Source: Cryptomeria japonica (taxonomy: Eukaryota; Streptophyta; Pinopsida; Cupressales; Cupressaceae). From it: 64,000 bases of DNA. The first letter of the stretch is position 1. Every line of letters starts with the position of its first letter. Shown here piece after piece: positions 23,564 to 35,228 of this stretch. The stretch lies in NCBI RefSeq assembly GCF_030272615.1, contig NC_081412.1, forward strand, positions 102,600,796 through 102,664,795. Direction: 5' to 3'. The position numbers and the translations under genes were made by a program. The notes beneath the pieces are model-generated. The model searched no databases. It was not told where the DNA came from and was given only the letters and a program-made list of their open reading frames with translations.

Positions 23564-25282
23564 TCACCATATTGACATGTGATAATGGCTCACATACAAT
23601 TGTTGACAAGTTACTCTATGTAGTATGATCTGGAATTGTGATTTCATTGATAAGGGGTTCATGAACAACTTGTGTAGAGGGATTGGGATCACTAGGAGAA
23701 AAGGCAAATTCATTGAGAGGGAATTTTGTGAGGGAAATGGAGCATTATGACATGGAGATGAAGGGATAGAGGGATCTTGATTAGGATTTGCATAAATAAT
23801 AAGATCTTGTTTAGGACATGAAGGTAAAGGTATGCTTTGATCTTGTCTTGGAAAGGGATTATTGGAGTTTGTTATTTGCTCTTGATTTTGAGTTGGATCA
23901 TTGGATTTTGCACTTTGCTCTTGATTTTGAATTGGATAATTGGATTTTGCACTTTGCTCATTATTTTGAATTGGATCATTATGAATGGAAAGGATATCAT
24001 GATCTTGCTTAGGCACTGGATGTTGAATGGGACTTGGAAAGGCACTTTTCTCTTAAGATGGAAGGGGAACATTGTGAATGGAATACAGAAGGATGAGAGG
24101 ATCATCATAAGATTCTTGGTCAGTGGGATCTTGATCAAAAATTGGGTAGGATGGAAGGGTTTGTTCTTGATCTTTATTTGTTGCAGGACTCATTTCTTCT
24201 AATTTTAGATCATCCTCTTGACATGGGGAAGGAATTTGGAAATGCATGGGAGATTGTTGGAATTTTTCAACATTTTGGCCTGATGAAGAAGGATTTTGAA
24301 TGAGATCCTTTGAATCATGACTTGAATTAGATTTGATTTGTACAATGGATAGCCCTTGGGAGGTTGTGTTATTGGATAGAGATGGCATGGATTGGTCTTG
24401 TGTGACTTTAGAGGATGATGAAATGGTGGATAGATATGGCTGATTGGACTTTGGTTGAAAGGGATTTGATTTTGGTTGAAAAGAGTATGATTTTGGGTGA
24501 AAGAGGTTTGATTTTGGTTGAACGAATTTTGATTTGGACTTTGTTTGAAGGGTTTTGATTTTGGTTGAAAGAGGTTTGAATGTTGGATTGATGTGAATTT
24601 TTATTTGGACTTTGGTTGAATGGGGTTTGATTTTGGTTGAATGAGGTTTGAATGTTGGGTTGGTGTGAATTTTGATTTGGACTTTGGTTGAAAGGGGTGT
24701 GATTTTGGTTCAACGAGGTACTTTGAATGTTGGGTTGATGTGAATTTTGATTTGGAATTTGGTTGAATGGTGTTTGATTTTTGTTGAAAGAGGTACTTTG
24801 AATGTTGGCTTGATGTGATTGGTATGATTGATATAGTGGGTTGAAAGAAAAAGAAGGTTTACATGACTCTATTGTTAGTTGAGCTGAAGTAGGAACAATT
24901 TTGTTGAAGAGTGAAAGTTGGCATGTTTGAATGGTCTCACAAGAAGAAGGTTGGCCTAATACTGATTCCCTTTTGGTCATCACTTCTCTCATCATTTTTT
25001 CTAACTAGCCCCTATGGTTGTTAGGACTAGTCATGTCTATCAATTGTTGTTGCAAAGTATTGATTTGTTGAGCTAAGGTTTCTATGAATGGCGATGAAAT
25101 AGGAATGGAAGGGATGAATCCTCCACCTTCTCTACGAAATGTATAATGCCAATCCATGATGTCTTCTTGATTGGTTTGGACCTAGGATCACAACATGTAA
25201 GATGTTTTCTCCATTTCTCTAAATGTGACAATGTTTGACTGAACTTGACCAACTTGTTTGAGTTGAGGTTGAGTTTGATCAA
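23564..25282 (-). pseudogene. Element D Asn/Gln- and Ser/Pro-rich coding trace, copy 2
   Basis: Series of minus-strand frames at 25082-25282 (KLVKFSQTLSHLEKWRKHL), 24408-24995 (the Asn/Gln-rich units with FNQNQTPFNQSPN), 24053-24388 and 23564-24016 (SKSNYPIQNQEQSAKSNDP repeats). They follow each other in sense order but in different frames, so at least two indels separate them. The set corresponds to 10743-11426 plus 18984-19800 in copy 1. Long plus-strand frames in the same place are mirror images of these repeats. Confidence 0.45.
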
Positions 25283-25394
25283 TCCTCTGATTTTGTTTTG
25301 GGAGTTTGGGGTATGACATTTTAGGATGATTATGCAACTGATGATTGACTAAGATAGACGTATATGAGGTCTAGAAAAGGACATAATGAGGATG

Positions 25395-25652
25395 ATAATG
25401 AGGACATAAATAGAGATTATGCAACTTCTAAGGATGATAATAAGGACGTAAATGAGGACTATGCAAGGACTAAGGACAATAATAAGGATGTAAATGAGGA
25501 CTAAGGATGTTAATAAGGACGTAAATGAGGACTATGCAAGGAGTAAGGACGATGTAAATGAGGACTATGCATGGACTTAGGCTAATGTAAATGTAAATGA
25601 AGACTATGGATGATAATAAGGATGTAAATGAGGATTATGCAAGGACAACCTA
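25395..25652. repeat. 42-bp minisatellite in D, copy 2
   Basis: Counterpart of 19935-20236 with the same ATAAGGACGTAAATGAGGAC core but fewer units, so the array changed length after D duplicated. Confidence 0.65.
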
Positions 25653-27038
25653 TGGTCACAAGTGTGTAAACTTTTGAGTTTTGATGTTTCAAAAATGAAC
25701 TTTGTTTTCAGTAATTTCGTGTGTAGGACAAGTTTTGTGGTTTTCCAAGTCTGAGAACAATTGTTTGGAGGTAGATATAGCTGACTAAACTAGTTTTCAA
25801 ACATCTCAGAAAATTCAGAGATACACAGGATAGGGCCTAAAATAGCCCAAATAACTGACTCAATACTGGTCTGATACAATGATACATAAAAAGACATAGA
25901 AGACAATCTTAGGCTAGAAAGTGGACACCATTCAATGAGGCCCCCATAGCAAAATACCGAAATAAGATGGATAGATAGAGAGTCTGGTAGCACTAGCTCC
26001 ACTCCATGGTACACACTTCTCGAGCATGCCAATCTCTCTTACCCCGAAGATCTGAAGATCTTATCACCGAGGTATTTTTGTCTCATAATGCCAGGTACAT
26101 GAGGGGTATCTATGGGGTACGATCCGCACTCCCGGAATCACTAAATGTAGGATTTTGGGCTACTAAGTTGGTTCTTATATTTAAATTTTGAGGGGTCCTA
26201 ATCCAACGAAGGATTCTCAGAGCAAGCCACTTCAGACTTTAGTTGAGCTTATCGGTGTAGGGAAGGGCCCCACATACATTGAATTCACTCAACACTCTAG
26301 CCGCCTGACCAGTATGTTTATATAGTGGCTCAAAAAACCCTCTCAAGAGTACGCTGGGACAAATTATATCCCCAATGCATCCCAATTCAAAGTACCTCTG
26401 TGGGGTGATGAAATCCCTAGTCAAAGATACCCCTCTCTACTTGAAATAAAATAAATTGAGCATCATTGTCACATTCTCCCTTTCTCCCAAGACCTCAAAG
26501 GTGGGTGGAAAGGTAGTTAATGCAATAATAGGTCCACTCCAAACACGATAAAAGTTATTTAATTTAAGAAAATCAAATGTGCATACGCATGTGCATGTCA
26601 ATTTTAAACATCAAGCTGAAATGTGAAGGCGTGCATGTCAATTTTAACCATTGTTAACTTTAAGCCCAAATTGAAGTGTTACACGTGCATGTCCATTTTA
26701 AACCATTGTTAATTTTATCCCAAACTGAAGTGTTACACATGCTTGTCCATTTTAAACCATTGTTAATGTTAAGCCCAAAAAATGAAGTGTGAGAGCATGA
26801 GTGTTTATGATATAATGCTAATCTGATCCTCTCTATAAATTCACCACAAGCTGCAAACAGGTGATTAGTAACCAGATAAATTCCACAAAAAATAGAGAAC
26901 TCAATTATGATAGAAACAAATCCGTGATGATACCTGTGCATTTGCGTGACCTTGAATAGGCGATTGTGTGGTCCTGACAAAGTGATTGTGTGATGATAAC
27001 AAGGTGATTGCATGATCCACAGGCAGACAACACAAAAA

Positions 27039-27067
27039 TGTTGGCATTATAACAGACAAAGGGAGAT
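27039..27067 (+). other. Extra 29 bp at the 5' end of element B
   Basis: Starts TGTTGGCATTATAACAGACA and ends AAGGGAGAT, between the AAAAA target repeat and the LTR start at 27068. The 3' LTR has no counterpart. It resembles the internal purine tract region of B at 32996-33018 (TTGGCATTGTTGTCAAAGGG) more than the tract next to the 3' LTR. Confidence 0.7.
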
Positions 27068-28535
27068 TGTTGGCATTTCAATAAGGATATTGAGAAGGTT
27101 GTTGATGATTATGGATATAACCGATTAAGGATGTTTATTGTCTTAATATTATTATTTTTTCATTGATGTCAAGAAATTGATTTTCTAATTTAGTATGATG
27201 TTGCCATATCTTAAGAAGTATGATTTGATGAGTATAAAGATGTCAGTAAAAGACATAGAAAGAATGTGATGAATAAGGGGAGGAATAAGTTATTCAATGG
27301 GCAACTATTACCGAGTTAGACAATGATGAGATCATGATGTTTAGATTGTTTTGATATCCTACATATGTTGTTGATTGAAAGGTCGATACTATACTATGTT
27401 ACCAAGCAAAGAACCTAGTCGGTAAACCCTAAGGTTATCGCTATCAGTTAATGAAGGCAGAATGTCTACCGAGTGAAGTTTATTATTTACCGATTTGCAA
27501 CCGAGTAATAACAGAATGCATTGCATGAATAAAAGCATTATTTAATGAAGGAAGCTGATGAATTGGTTATGATTAAATGATTGGTATGTCTTGAATGAAG
27601 TTTGTTAAAGAATCTATGCAAAGGAAAATCGGCAGGAAGTTCTACAGCTCAAATTGAACCGCAATGCCCTAACGCAAGTTCCAAAAAATGTATGCAAGTT
27701 CCAAGGCGGGGTAAAACGTTTTCAGATCGAAGGATACATTGAACCTAGTAAAGTTTGAAGATCTGATGGCTATGATTGATCATGGGAAATGTGATCAAGG
27801 AGATTAAGCAGTTGGCAAATTGTTTATAAATAAGGAACTGTTGATAAACAATGTATACGGGAAAGTGTATGCACAGGGATGCTACATAGTGATTACCGAG
27901 CACAAAAGCTTGAAGACCTATTTGAATAACAGAGTATAGAGCCCAACAGATGGACAAGATAAGTCCTATTGTATTAAGCAAATAAGAATCTGCTTTAGCA
28001 TTTTAGATGTGAAGTTGCAGATAGATTTTTATTACTGTTATTTTATAAAGTGACAGAAAATCTCTTAACCGAGTGGACTTAACAGTCTTATTTGTAAAAC
28101 CCTCTAGCAAGGTGACATTCTGAGTGAGTGTTTGAAATACGTTAACAAGGTCACTTCTAACAAGGTGAATATCTTAACAGATCTGAGGGAAATCTCTTAA
28201 CCGGGTCACATCTAGCAATGTATTTGTAATCTTTAACAGGATTTGCTTTTAATTGAGCATAATCTAGAAGAGTATATTTCTTAGTGGGTCTGAAATCCCA
28301 TAGTGGTTTTTCCCTATTTGGGTTTCCACATTAAATCTGGTGTTATGAGTTTTATGATGTTTATATGCTTTTGAGTTTGCATGTTTAGCAGTTTTGGTTA
28401 TATTACTGAAGTATATGTTACCGAGGTTGAATCTGTTGTTTTTCTGGAAGATTAAGTTTGTATGATTCACCCCCACCCCCACTCTAATCTTGTTAGCTTG
28501 GCATATGCACTTAACATTAAGTATCAAATCTATCA
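27068..28535 (+). repeat. Element B 5' LTR
   Basis: 1,468 bp from TGTTGGCATTTCAATAAGG to AAATCTATCA. It contains the shared block TTTCCCTATTTGGGTTTCCA near 28303 and GATTCACCCCCACCCCCACT before the end. Confidence 0.9.
27823..27835 (+). promoter_or_regulatory. TATA-like box in the B LTR
   Basis: TTTATAAATAAGG, conserved in the 3' LTR near 33906. It is the best TATA candidate in this LTR; transcription start and activity are not shown by the sequence. Confidence 0.4.
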
Positions 28536-28537
28536 AT

Positions 28538-28549
28538 TGGTATCAGAGC
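28538..28549 (+). other. Element B primer binding site
   Basis: TGGTATCAGAGC, initiator tRNA-Met type, two bases after the 5' LTR. Confidence 0.9.
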
Positions 28550-28599
28550 ATTGGACTCCGAAGAAAAAGTTTAAAGGCACTTGAGGAAAAGATCCAAAG

Positions 28600-31500
28600 A
28601 TGTATAAGAGAGATGCACCGAAGTTGAACAAGTTAAGTTTCTCTACATGGCAGAAAAGGATGAAGCTACACCTATCAGGAGTTGGAGAATATGTTGTATA
28701 TTATCTGGAGAATGATTTCATTACACCAAGCACCTATCCATTGACAATGGAAGAGATAAAGGCAAAGCAAGAACATATCCAAGCAATGATTGAAATAACA
28801 TCTGCATTGACCGACTCAGAGTTTAATGATCTAGAAGGTTGCAATGATGCAAAGGCAATGTGGGACAAGCTCATATCTGTGTATGGCGGTGATGAACATG
28901 TTCAAAGAGAAAAAGTGGATAGTCTAAGAGGACAACTTGAATCTATGAGGATGAATGAAGTTGAGAACATAACCCAGTACAGTACAAGACTAAACGAGAT
29001 TGTGAATCAAATCAAAGGAGCAGGTGGAACTATTGAAGAAAAGGATATAACAAGTTGTTAAGAACCCTTCTACCAGCTTATGCAATCCGAGTCTCTGCAA
29101 TCAATGAATTGAGGTTTGTACCCAATATGCCAGTTTCTTTGGACACTACTATTGGTAAGCTACATGCATTTGAATTAAGTAATTTTGATAACAATGGGTC
29201 TTCAGTAAATAAAGTTGAATCTGCATTTAGTTCTTTTCATATTGGTAAATCTGATGATTACAATGATAGAATGAGTAAGTATACTGAAGGGGATCACAGT
29301 GGAGCAAGTGAAAGATTTCGTAAGAACATGGAAAAAGTGCACAAACTGTATGAGGAAATCAGAAAGCAAGAAGAGTTTGAAGCACTATTAGCCAGAAGGT
29401 TACCGAGAGGCAAAGGTAAGTATAAAAGAAAACTACCTTTGAAATGTTTCAATTGTGATAAGATAGGACATATGGCTTCTAACTATCCTGACAAAGAATC
29501 TACTAAAAAGAGAGATTACCGAGATGACAGACAGAAAGATAATCATTATAGAGGACACCCAGATTTTAGGAGAAGAGATAGAAAGTCATGCCTAATAGCT
29601 GATGAGGAATCCAATGATGATAAATCAGATGAAACTGATACAAAGGAAGTAGTTTATGTGGCTATCAAAGATGGATCAGATGAAGAAAGGTATGAAGAAA
29701 AAGCCCTAATATCTCACATAAATGCTAATGATTCTTGGATCATAGATAGTGGATGCTCACATCACATGACAGGTGGTAAACACAAATTTGTTACATTAGA
29801 AGATTATGATGGAGGCTATGTAAGATTTGGTAATGATGCACCATGTCTAGTAAAAGGTAAAGGATCTATAACACTTCTTGACAATGCAAAATGCAATGAT
29901 GTTTATTGGGTTGAAGGTTTGAAATACAATTTGTTGAGTGTAGCACAGCTAAACAACACAGGTTACCGAATAGAATTTCAGAAAGGAATTGTCAAAGTTC
30001 ATGACAAACATGGAAAGTTAGCTGCTACCAGGACACAAACAAAAGGTAACACATTTCACCTTGACTCAACTCAGAACAAGTGTTTGTATGCAAAGATAGA
30101 TGATACCTAGTTATGGCATAAAAGGTTTTGTCATGTAAATTTTGATAATTTGACCAAGATAAGCAAGAAGCACTGAGTAAGAGGTCTACCGAGTTTGGAA
30201 AAACCTAAGAATGCTATGTGTCGAGGATGCCAGATGGGTAAGATGACAAGATCAAGCTTTATAAGTAAGTCCTACACTTCTAATGGAATTTTAGATCTTG
30301 TGCACAGTGATCTTTGTGGTCCTATGAAAGTTCAAAGTTATTATAGTGATAAATATTTCATATTATTTGTGGATGATTACTCAAGGATCATGTCATTAAT
30401 GTTTTTAAAAGAAAAATCATAAGCTTTTCAAATGTTTAAATGATACAAGGCAAGAGTTGAAAATGAAATAGGAAAACAATTGAAATGTCTTAGATCAGAC
30501 AGAGGAGGAGAGTTCACATCTGATGAGTTCAACTTATTCTGCAATGATCATGGTATAAAAAGACAAGTCTCTGCACTGAGAACTCCACAACAAAATGGAA
30601 TTGTTGAGAGAAGAAAAAGATCTATTGTGGATTGTGCCAGAACCTTGATGATTGAAAAGAAAGTTTCACAAACATTTTGGAGAGAAGCAATAAGCACAAC
30701 AGTTTACACCCTGAACCGAGTACAACTGAAGAAAGGAACTTTGAAGACACCATATGAGATCTGGTATGACAAGAAACCTAATGTAAGTTATTTTAAAATC
30801 TTTGGAAGTAGATGCTATGTTCACAAAGATGATAGAAATAGAAAGTTTGATCAGAAAAGTGAAGAAGGAACATTTCTAGGTTATTCTTCTAGAAGCAAAG
30901 CATTTAAATGTCTAATCAAATCATCTAACAAAATAGTAGAAAGTGCAAATGTGAAAATTGATGAATTTGTAGAAAGAAATGATGAAGGAAATTCCAAGGA
31001 ACCAGAAGATTATGATGAATTTTTCTATGTTCAACCGACAAGTATTACCGAGAAAATTGTTGAAGTAAATGAAGAGAATATTTAGTTACCGAGTGATGAA
31101 GAAGATCATACAGAGCCTACTGAGCCTGTATTAGCCAAGTATGTCAAAAGACATCATGCATCAAGTTAGATTATAGGAGATAAGAATGATCCAGTGATGA
31201 CAAGGAAAAGACTGAGACAGAACACATGTCTGATATCTGAATTTGAACCAAGGATAGTGAAAGAGGCATTTAACAGTGAAGATTGGATAAATGCTATGAT
31301 AGAAGAAATTGATCAAATCAAGAAGAATGACACATGGACACTGGTCCCAAAACCAAAGGACAAAAATGTAATCGGTACAAAGTGGATTTTCAGAAACAAG
31401 ATGAATGAAAAAGGTGAGGTCATTAGAAATAAAGCAAGACTAGTTTGCAAAGGTTATGCCCAAGAAGAGGGAATTGATTATGGTGAGACTTTTGCACCTA

Positions 31501-32780
31501 TGGCAAGACTTGAAGGAGTAAGAACATTGTTGGCATATGTTGCTTACAATAATTTCAAGGTATATCAAATGGATGTCAAATTTGCATTTCTGAATGGTAT
31601 ATTAGAAGAAGAAGTTTTTATTGAACAACCTGAAGGATTTGTTGAAGACAAGAATAATGACCAGGTATGTAAATTGAACAAAGCTTTATATGGTTTGAAA
31701 CAAGCACCTAGAGCATGGTATGAAAGATTGCACTCTTATCTGATCAAAATTGGTTTTATAAGAACAAGTGAAAACAACAATATGTGCATGAAGAATGATG
31801 AAAACGGAATACTAATCTCAGCCATATTTGTTGATGATATTATATTTTGTGGAAATGACTCTCTATGCAAGAAATTTGGAAATGAAATGAGCAAAGAATT
31901 TGAGATGTCATTAATTGGTGAGATAAAGTATTTTATAGGTTTACAAATACTGCAAATGAAAGATGAGATTTTCATTACTCAATCCAAATACATAAAGGAA
32001 ATCTTGAAGAAATTTGGAATGGAGGATTCAAAACCAGTAAGTACTCCTATGACTACCAACTATAAATTATCAAAGAATGATTAATCTGCATCTATTGATG
32101 AGACACTTTACCGATCCATGATTGGAAAACTACAATATGTTGTTCATAGTAGGTTAGATATAGCACATGTAATAGGTATAGTTGCAAGATTCTTTGCAGA
32201 TCCCAAGGAAACACATATGAGAGCAATCAAGAGAATTTTCAGATACTTGAAAGGCACTGAAGATTATGGCTTAGCATATTAGAAAGGAAATGTTTTTTAT
32301 TTAAAAGTTTATATTGATGTTGATTGGGCAGGCAACATTGATGACACAAAAAGCACAAGTGGAGGAGCTTTCTTTTTAAGAGAAAGACTAGTGAGTTGGC
32401 TTAGCAAGAAACAAGGATGTGTTTCACAGTCAACAGCAGAAGCTAAATACGTTGTTGCAGCATTGAATTGTACCAATATAGCATGGATCAAACAACTATT
32501 GGAAGGTATAAATGAGCAAGTTACTGAGCCAGTAACTATATTCTGTGACAATACTAGTGCCATTAACATTTCAAAGAATCTTGTTATGCACTCTAAGACA
32601 AAGCTCATCTCTATCAAATATCATTATCTTAAAGAAGAAGCTCAATAAAAGAAAGTGGTGTTGGAGTATGTTAGCACAAAGGAACAAATAGCACATATCT
32701 TCACCAAGCCACTACCAAGGGACACTTTTGAGTATCTTAGAAGTAAGTTAGGGGTCCTACCCCTATCTTCCATTCACTAA
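28600..32780 (+). pseudogene. Element B gag-pol polyprotein (stops and one frameshift)
   Basis: About 1,393 codons. Gag (LNKLSFSTWQKRMKLHLSG) is open from 28600 to about 29055, where one base is missing and the frame shifts before LLPAYAIRVSAI. Then come a zinc knuckle CFNCDKIGHMASNY (fourth ligand Tyr, as in A), intact protease IIDSGCSHHMTGG, integrase (WHKRFCH, CRGCQMGK, HSDLCGP, SDRGGEF, QQNGIVERR), reverse transcriptase ([34 protein letters not shown]) and RNase H (FCDNTSAINISKN, FTKPLPRDTFEYL). Stops at 30108, 30174, 30420, 30441, 31083, 31167, 32082, 32280 and 32646 mostly fit CAG, CAA, CGA or TGG decay. The natural end is probably TAA at 32778. Confidence 0.92.
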
Positions 32781-33150
32781 CCGAGTTCGGTGAAAGCATC
32801 AATTCGACAACTCTACAAAATATCTTTTAGGAGTTGATGTTGATTTACACACTTTAGGATGTTTTATAAAGGTGTGTAGGAAATAATAATAGGGAACATG
32901 AATTGAAGACAAAATTCTCTAACCGAGACTAAGTTGACACATAAGAGCAGGAAATCACTTCATACAAGAAGAAATTATGTTTTTGTTCTTTAATTTTTGG
33001 CATTGTTGTCAAAGGGAGAGAAGACTGAAGAAAAGGGGAGAAGAATAATGTATGGGGGAGAAGACTAATGACAGAGGGAGAGCATTTCAACAGTTCAAAA
33101 CAACAATCCGAATCAATTAGGTCAAATAAATTGGTTTTGCCTTCAATGCC
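32781..33150 (+). other. Element B 3' untranslated region
   Basis: Non-coding stretch with a first purine tract near 33009 (GTCAAAGGGAGAG) after TTTTTGGCATTG and purine-rich repeats (GGGGGAGAAGACTAATGACA near 33054). No gene is seen. Confidence 0.5.
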
Positions 33151-33162
33151 AAAGGGGGAGAT
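33151..33162 (+). other. Element B polypurine tract
   Basis: AAAGGGGGAGAT directly before the 3' LTR, preceded by TTCAATGCC as in element A. Confidence 0.85.
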
Positions 33163-34612
33163 TGTTGGCATTTCAATAAGGATATTGAGAAGGTTTTTGA
33201 TGATTATGGATATAACTGATTAAGGATGTTTACTGTCTTAATATTATTATTTTGTCATTGATGTCAAGAAATTGATTATCTAATTCAGTATGATGTTGCC
33301 ATATCTTAAGAAGTATGATTTGATGAGTATAAAGATGTTGGTAAAAGACACAGAAAGAATGTGATGAATAAGGGGAGGAATAAGTTATTCAATGGGCAAC
33401 TATTACTGAGTTAGACAATGATGAGATCATGATGTTTAGATTGTTTTGATATCTTACATATGTTGTTGATTGAAAGGTTGATACTATACTATGTTACTGA
33501 GCAAAGAACCTAGTTGGTAAACCCTAAGGAACCTAGTCGGTAAACCCTAAGGTTATCGCTATCGGTTAATGAAGGCAGAATGTCTACCGAGTGAAGTTTA
33601 GTATTTATCGAGTTAGAACCGAGTAATAACAGAATGCGTTGAATGAATAAAAACATTATTTAATGAAGGAAGTTGATGAGCTAGTTATGATTAAATGATT
33701 GGTATGTCGTGAATGAAGTTTGTTAAAGAATCTATGGCAAAGAAAATCAGCAAGAAGATCTACAGCTCAGATTGAACCGCAATACCCTAGCACAAGTTCC
33801 AAGAAATGTATGCAAGTTCCAAGGCAGGGTAAAATGTTTTCAGATCTGATGGCTATGATTGATCATGGGAAATGTGATCAAGGAGATTAAGTGGTTGGCA
33901 AATTGTTTATAAATAAGGAACTATTGATAAACAATGTATGTCGGCAAGTGTATGCACAGGGATGCTACATAATGATTACCGAGCATAGAAGCTTGAAGAC
34001 CTGTTTGAATAATAGAGTATAGAGCCCAGCAGATGGACAAGCTAAGTCCTATTGTATTGAGCAAATAAGAATCTGCTTTAGCATTTTAGATGTGAAGTTG
34101 CAGATAGATTTTTATTACTGTTATTTTGTAAAGTGACAGAAAATCTCTTAACCAAGTGGATTTAACATTCTTATTTGTAAAACCCTCTAGCAAGGTGACA
34201 TTCTGAGTGAGTGTTTGAAATCCTTTAACAAGGTCACTTCTAACAAGGTGAAGATCCTAACAGATCTGAGGGAAATCCCTTAACCGGGTCACATCTAGCA
34301 ATGTGTTTGTAATCTTTAATAGGATTTGCTTTTAACTGAGCATGCTCTAGAAGAGTATATTTCTTAGTGGGTCTGAAATCCCACAGTGGTTTTTCCCTAT
34401 TTGGGTTTCCACGTTAAATCTGGTGTTATGAGTTTTATGATGTTTATATGCTTTTGAGTTTGCATGTTTAGCAGTTTTGGTTATATTACTGAAGTATATG
34501 TTATCGAGGTTGAATCTGTTGTTTTTCGAGAAGATTAAGTTTGTTTGACTCACCCCCCCCCTCATCTTGTTAGCTTGGCATCTGCACTTAACATTAAGTA
34601 TCAGAACTATCA
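33163..34612 (+). repeat. Element B 3' LTR
   Basis: 1,450 bp, TGTTGGCATTTCAATAAGG to AACTATCA. It is collinear with the 5' LTR; differences include a short duplication near 33515-33545 (AACCTAGT-GGTAAACCCTAAGG twice) and a missing stretch near 33845. Confidence 0.9.
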
Positions 34613-34630
34613 AAAAAATAAAAATTGAAG

Positions 34631-34885
34631 TTAATTTTGATCAAAAACCTGCAAAATAGATTGTGAGGCTCTAGCAAGGTCTCTCATCATCCATTCAATA
34701 TTAATCAAGTCATATTTCACCATATATGAGAGAACTAAGCTATTGTATATGTCAATGGCTGATTGGTCTTCTAGATCTTGTATCTTCTTTTCCGCATTGA
34801 GAATTTGCTGATGGCATCTGGCTTGTCTTCTTTGCTCCTTTGTCCTCCTAGCACCTAAAATTTTGAATTGTACCTTATGCTCCAT
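34631..34885 (-). pseudogene. Element D short basic coiled-coil frame, copy 2
   Basis: 84 residues, MEHKVQFKILGARRTKEQRRQ, then NAEKKIQDLEDQSAID and ending ARASQSILQVFDQN. It is the intact-looking counterpart of 21750-21974. It lies about 340 bp inside the 5' LTR of D, the normal position of the first reading frame of an LTR element. Element B lies just downstream in D orientation. Confidence 0.45.
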
Positions 34886-35228
34886 AAACCATCATAACAA
34901 AAACATGCAATAAAAATAATTTGTTTCCAGATTTACCCAAATTTCTTGTAGAATTACACAGATCAGAGAATCGAAAAGAAATAAGAACAAAAATATCAGA
35001 ACAACAATATACATAATGAATGTGTAATAATGTCAAAGCAATTATGTGATCTTTTGCAGGTGATTGCGTAATGGGTTTAGCACGAATGCATAACCATGTC
35101 TGCTCGATTGTGTATCCCTGTCTATGAAATTGTGTGATGGTGCAAGCATGATTGCGTGATGAAAATATCTGCTTTGAAATCCATGCAAAACATACAAAAA
35201 AGGAAAAAATCCATACGATTTGCAAAAA

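Larger units (their letters stand above)
27039..34612 (+). mobile_element. Element B: full-length Ty1/copia retrotransposon
   Basis: A 7.6-kb copia element inserted in D internal copy 2, flanked by AAAAA (27034-27038 and 34613-34617). LTRs at 27068-28535 and 33163-34612, tRNA-Met primer site, gag-pol and polypurine tract are all present. The empty site is visible in D copy 1 at 21701-21708. It is related to A: same domain order and similar proteins, but different LTR sequence. The 5' end carries 29 extra bases before the canonical LTR start, including a second purine tract. It is inactive because of stops and one frameshift. Confidence 0.92.
22399..35228 (-). repeat. Element D internal copy 2 (interrupted by B)
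   Basis: Second internal copy, 22399-27033 plus 34618-35228 after removing B and one target repeat. It lacks the counterpart of 7398-9430 and is otherwise collinear with copy 1. It carries the uninterrupted site that A hit in copy 1 (24409-24425). Confidence 0.75.
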
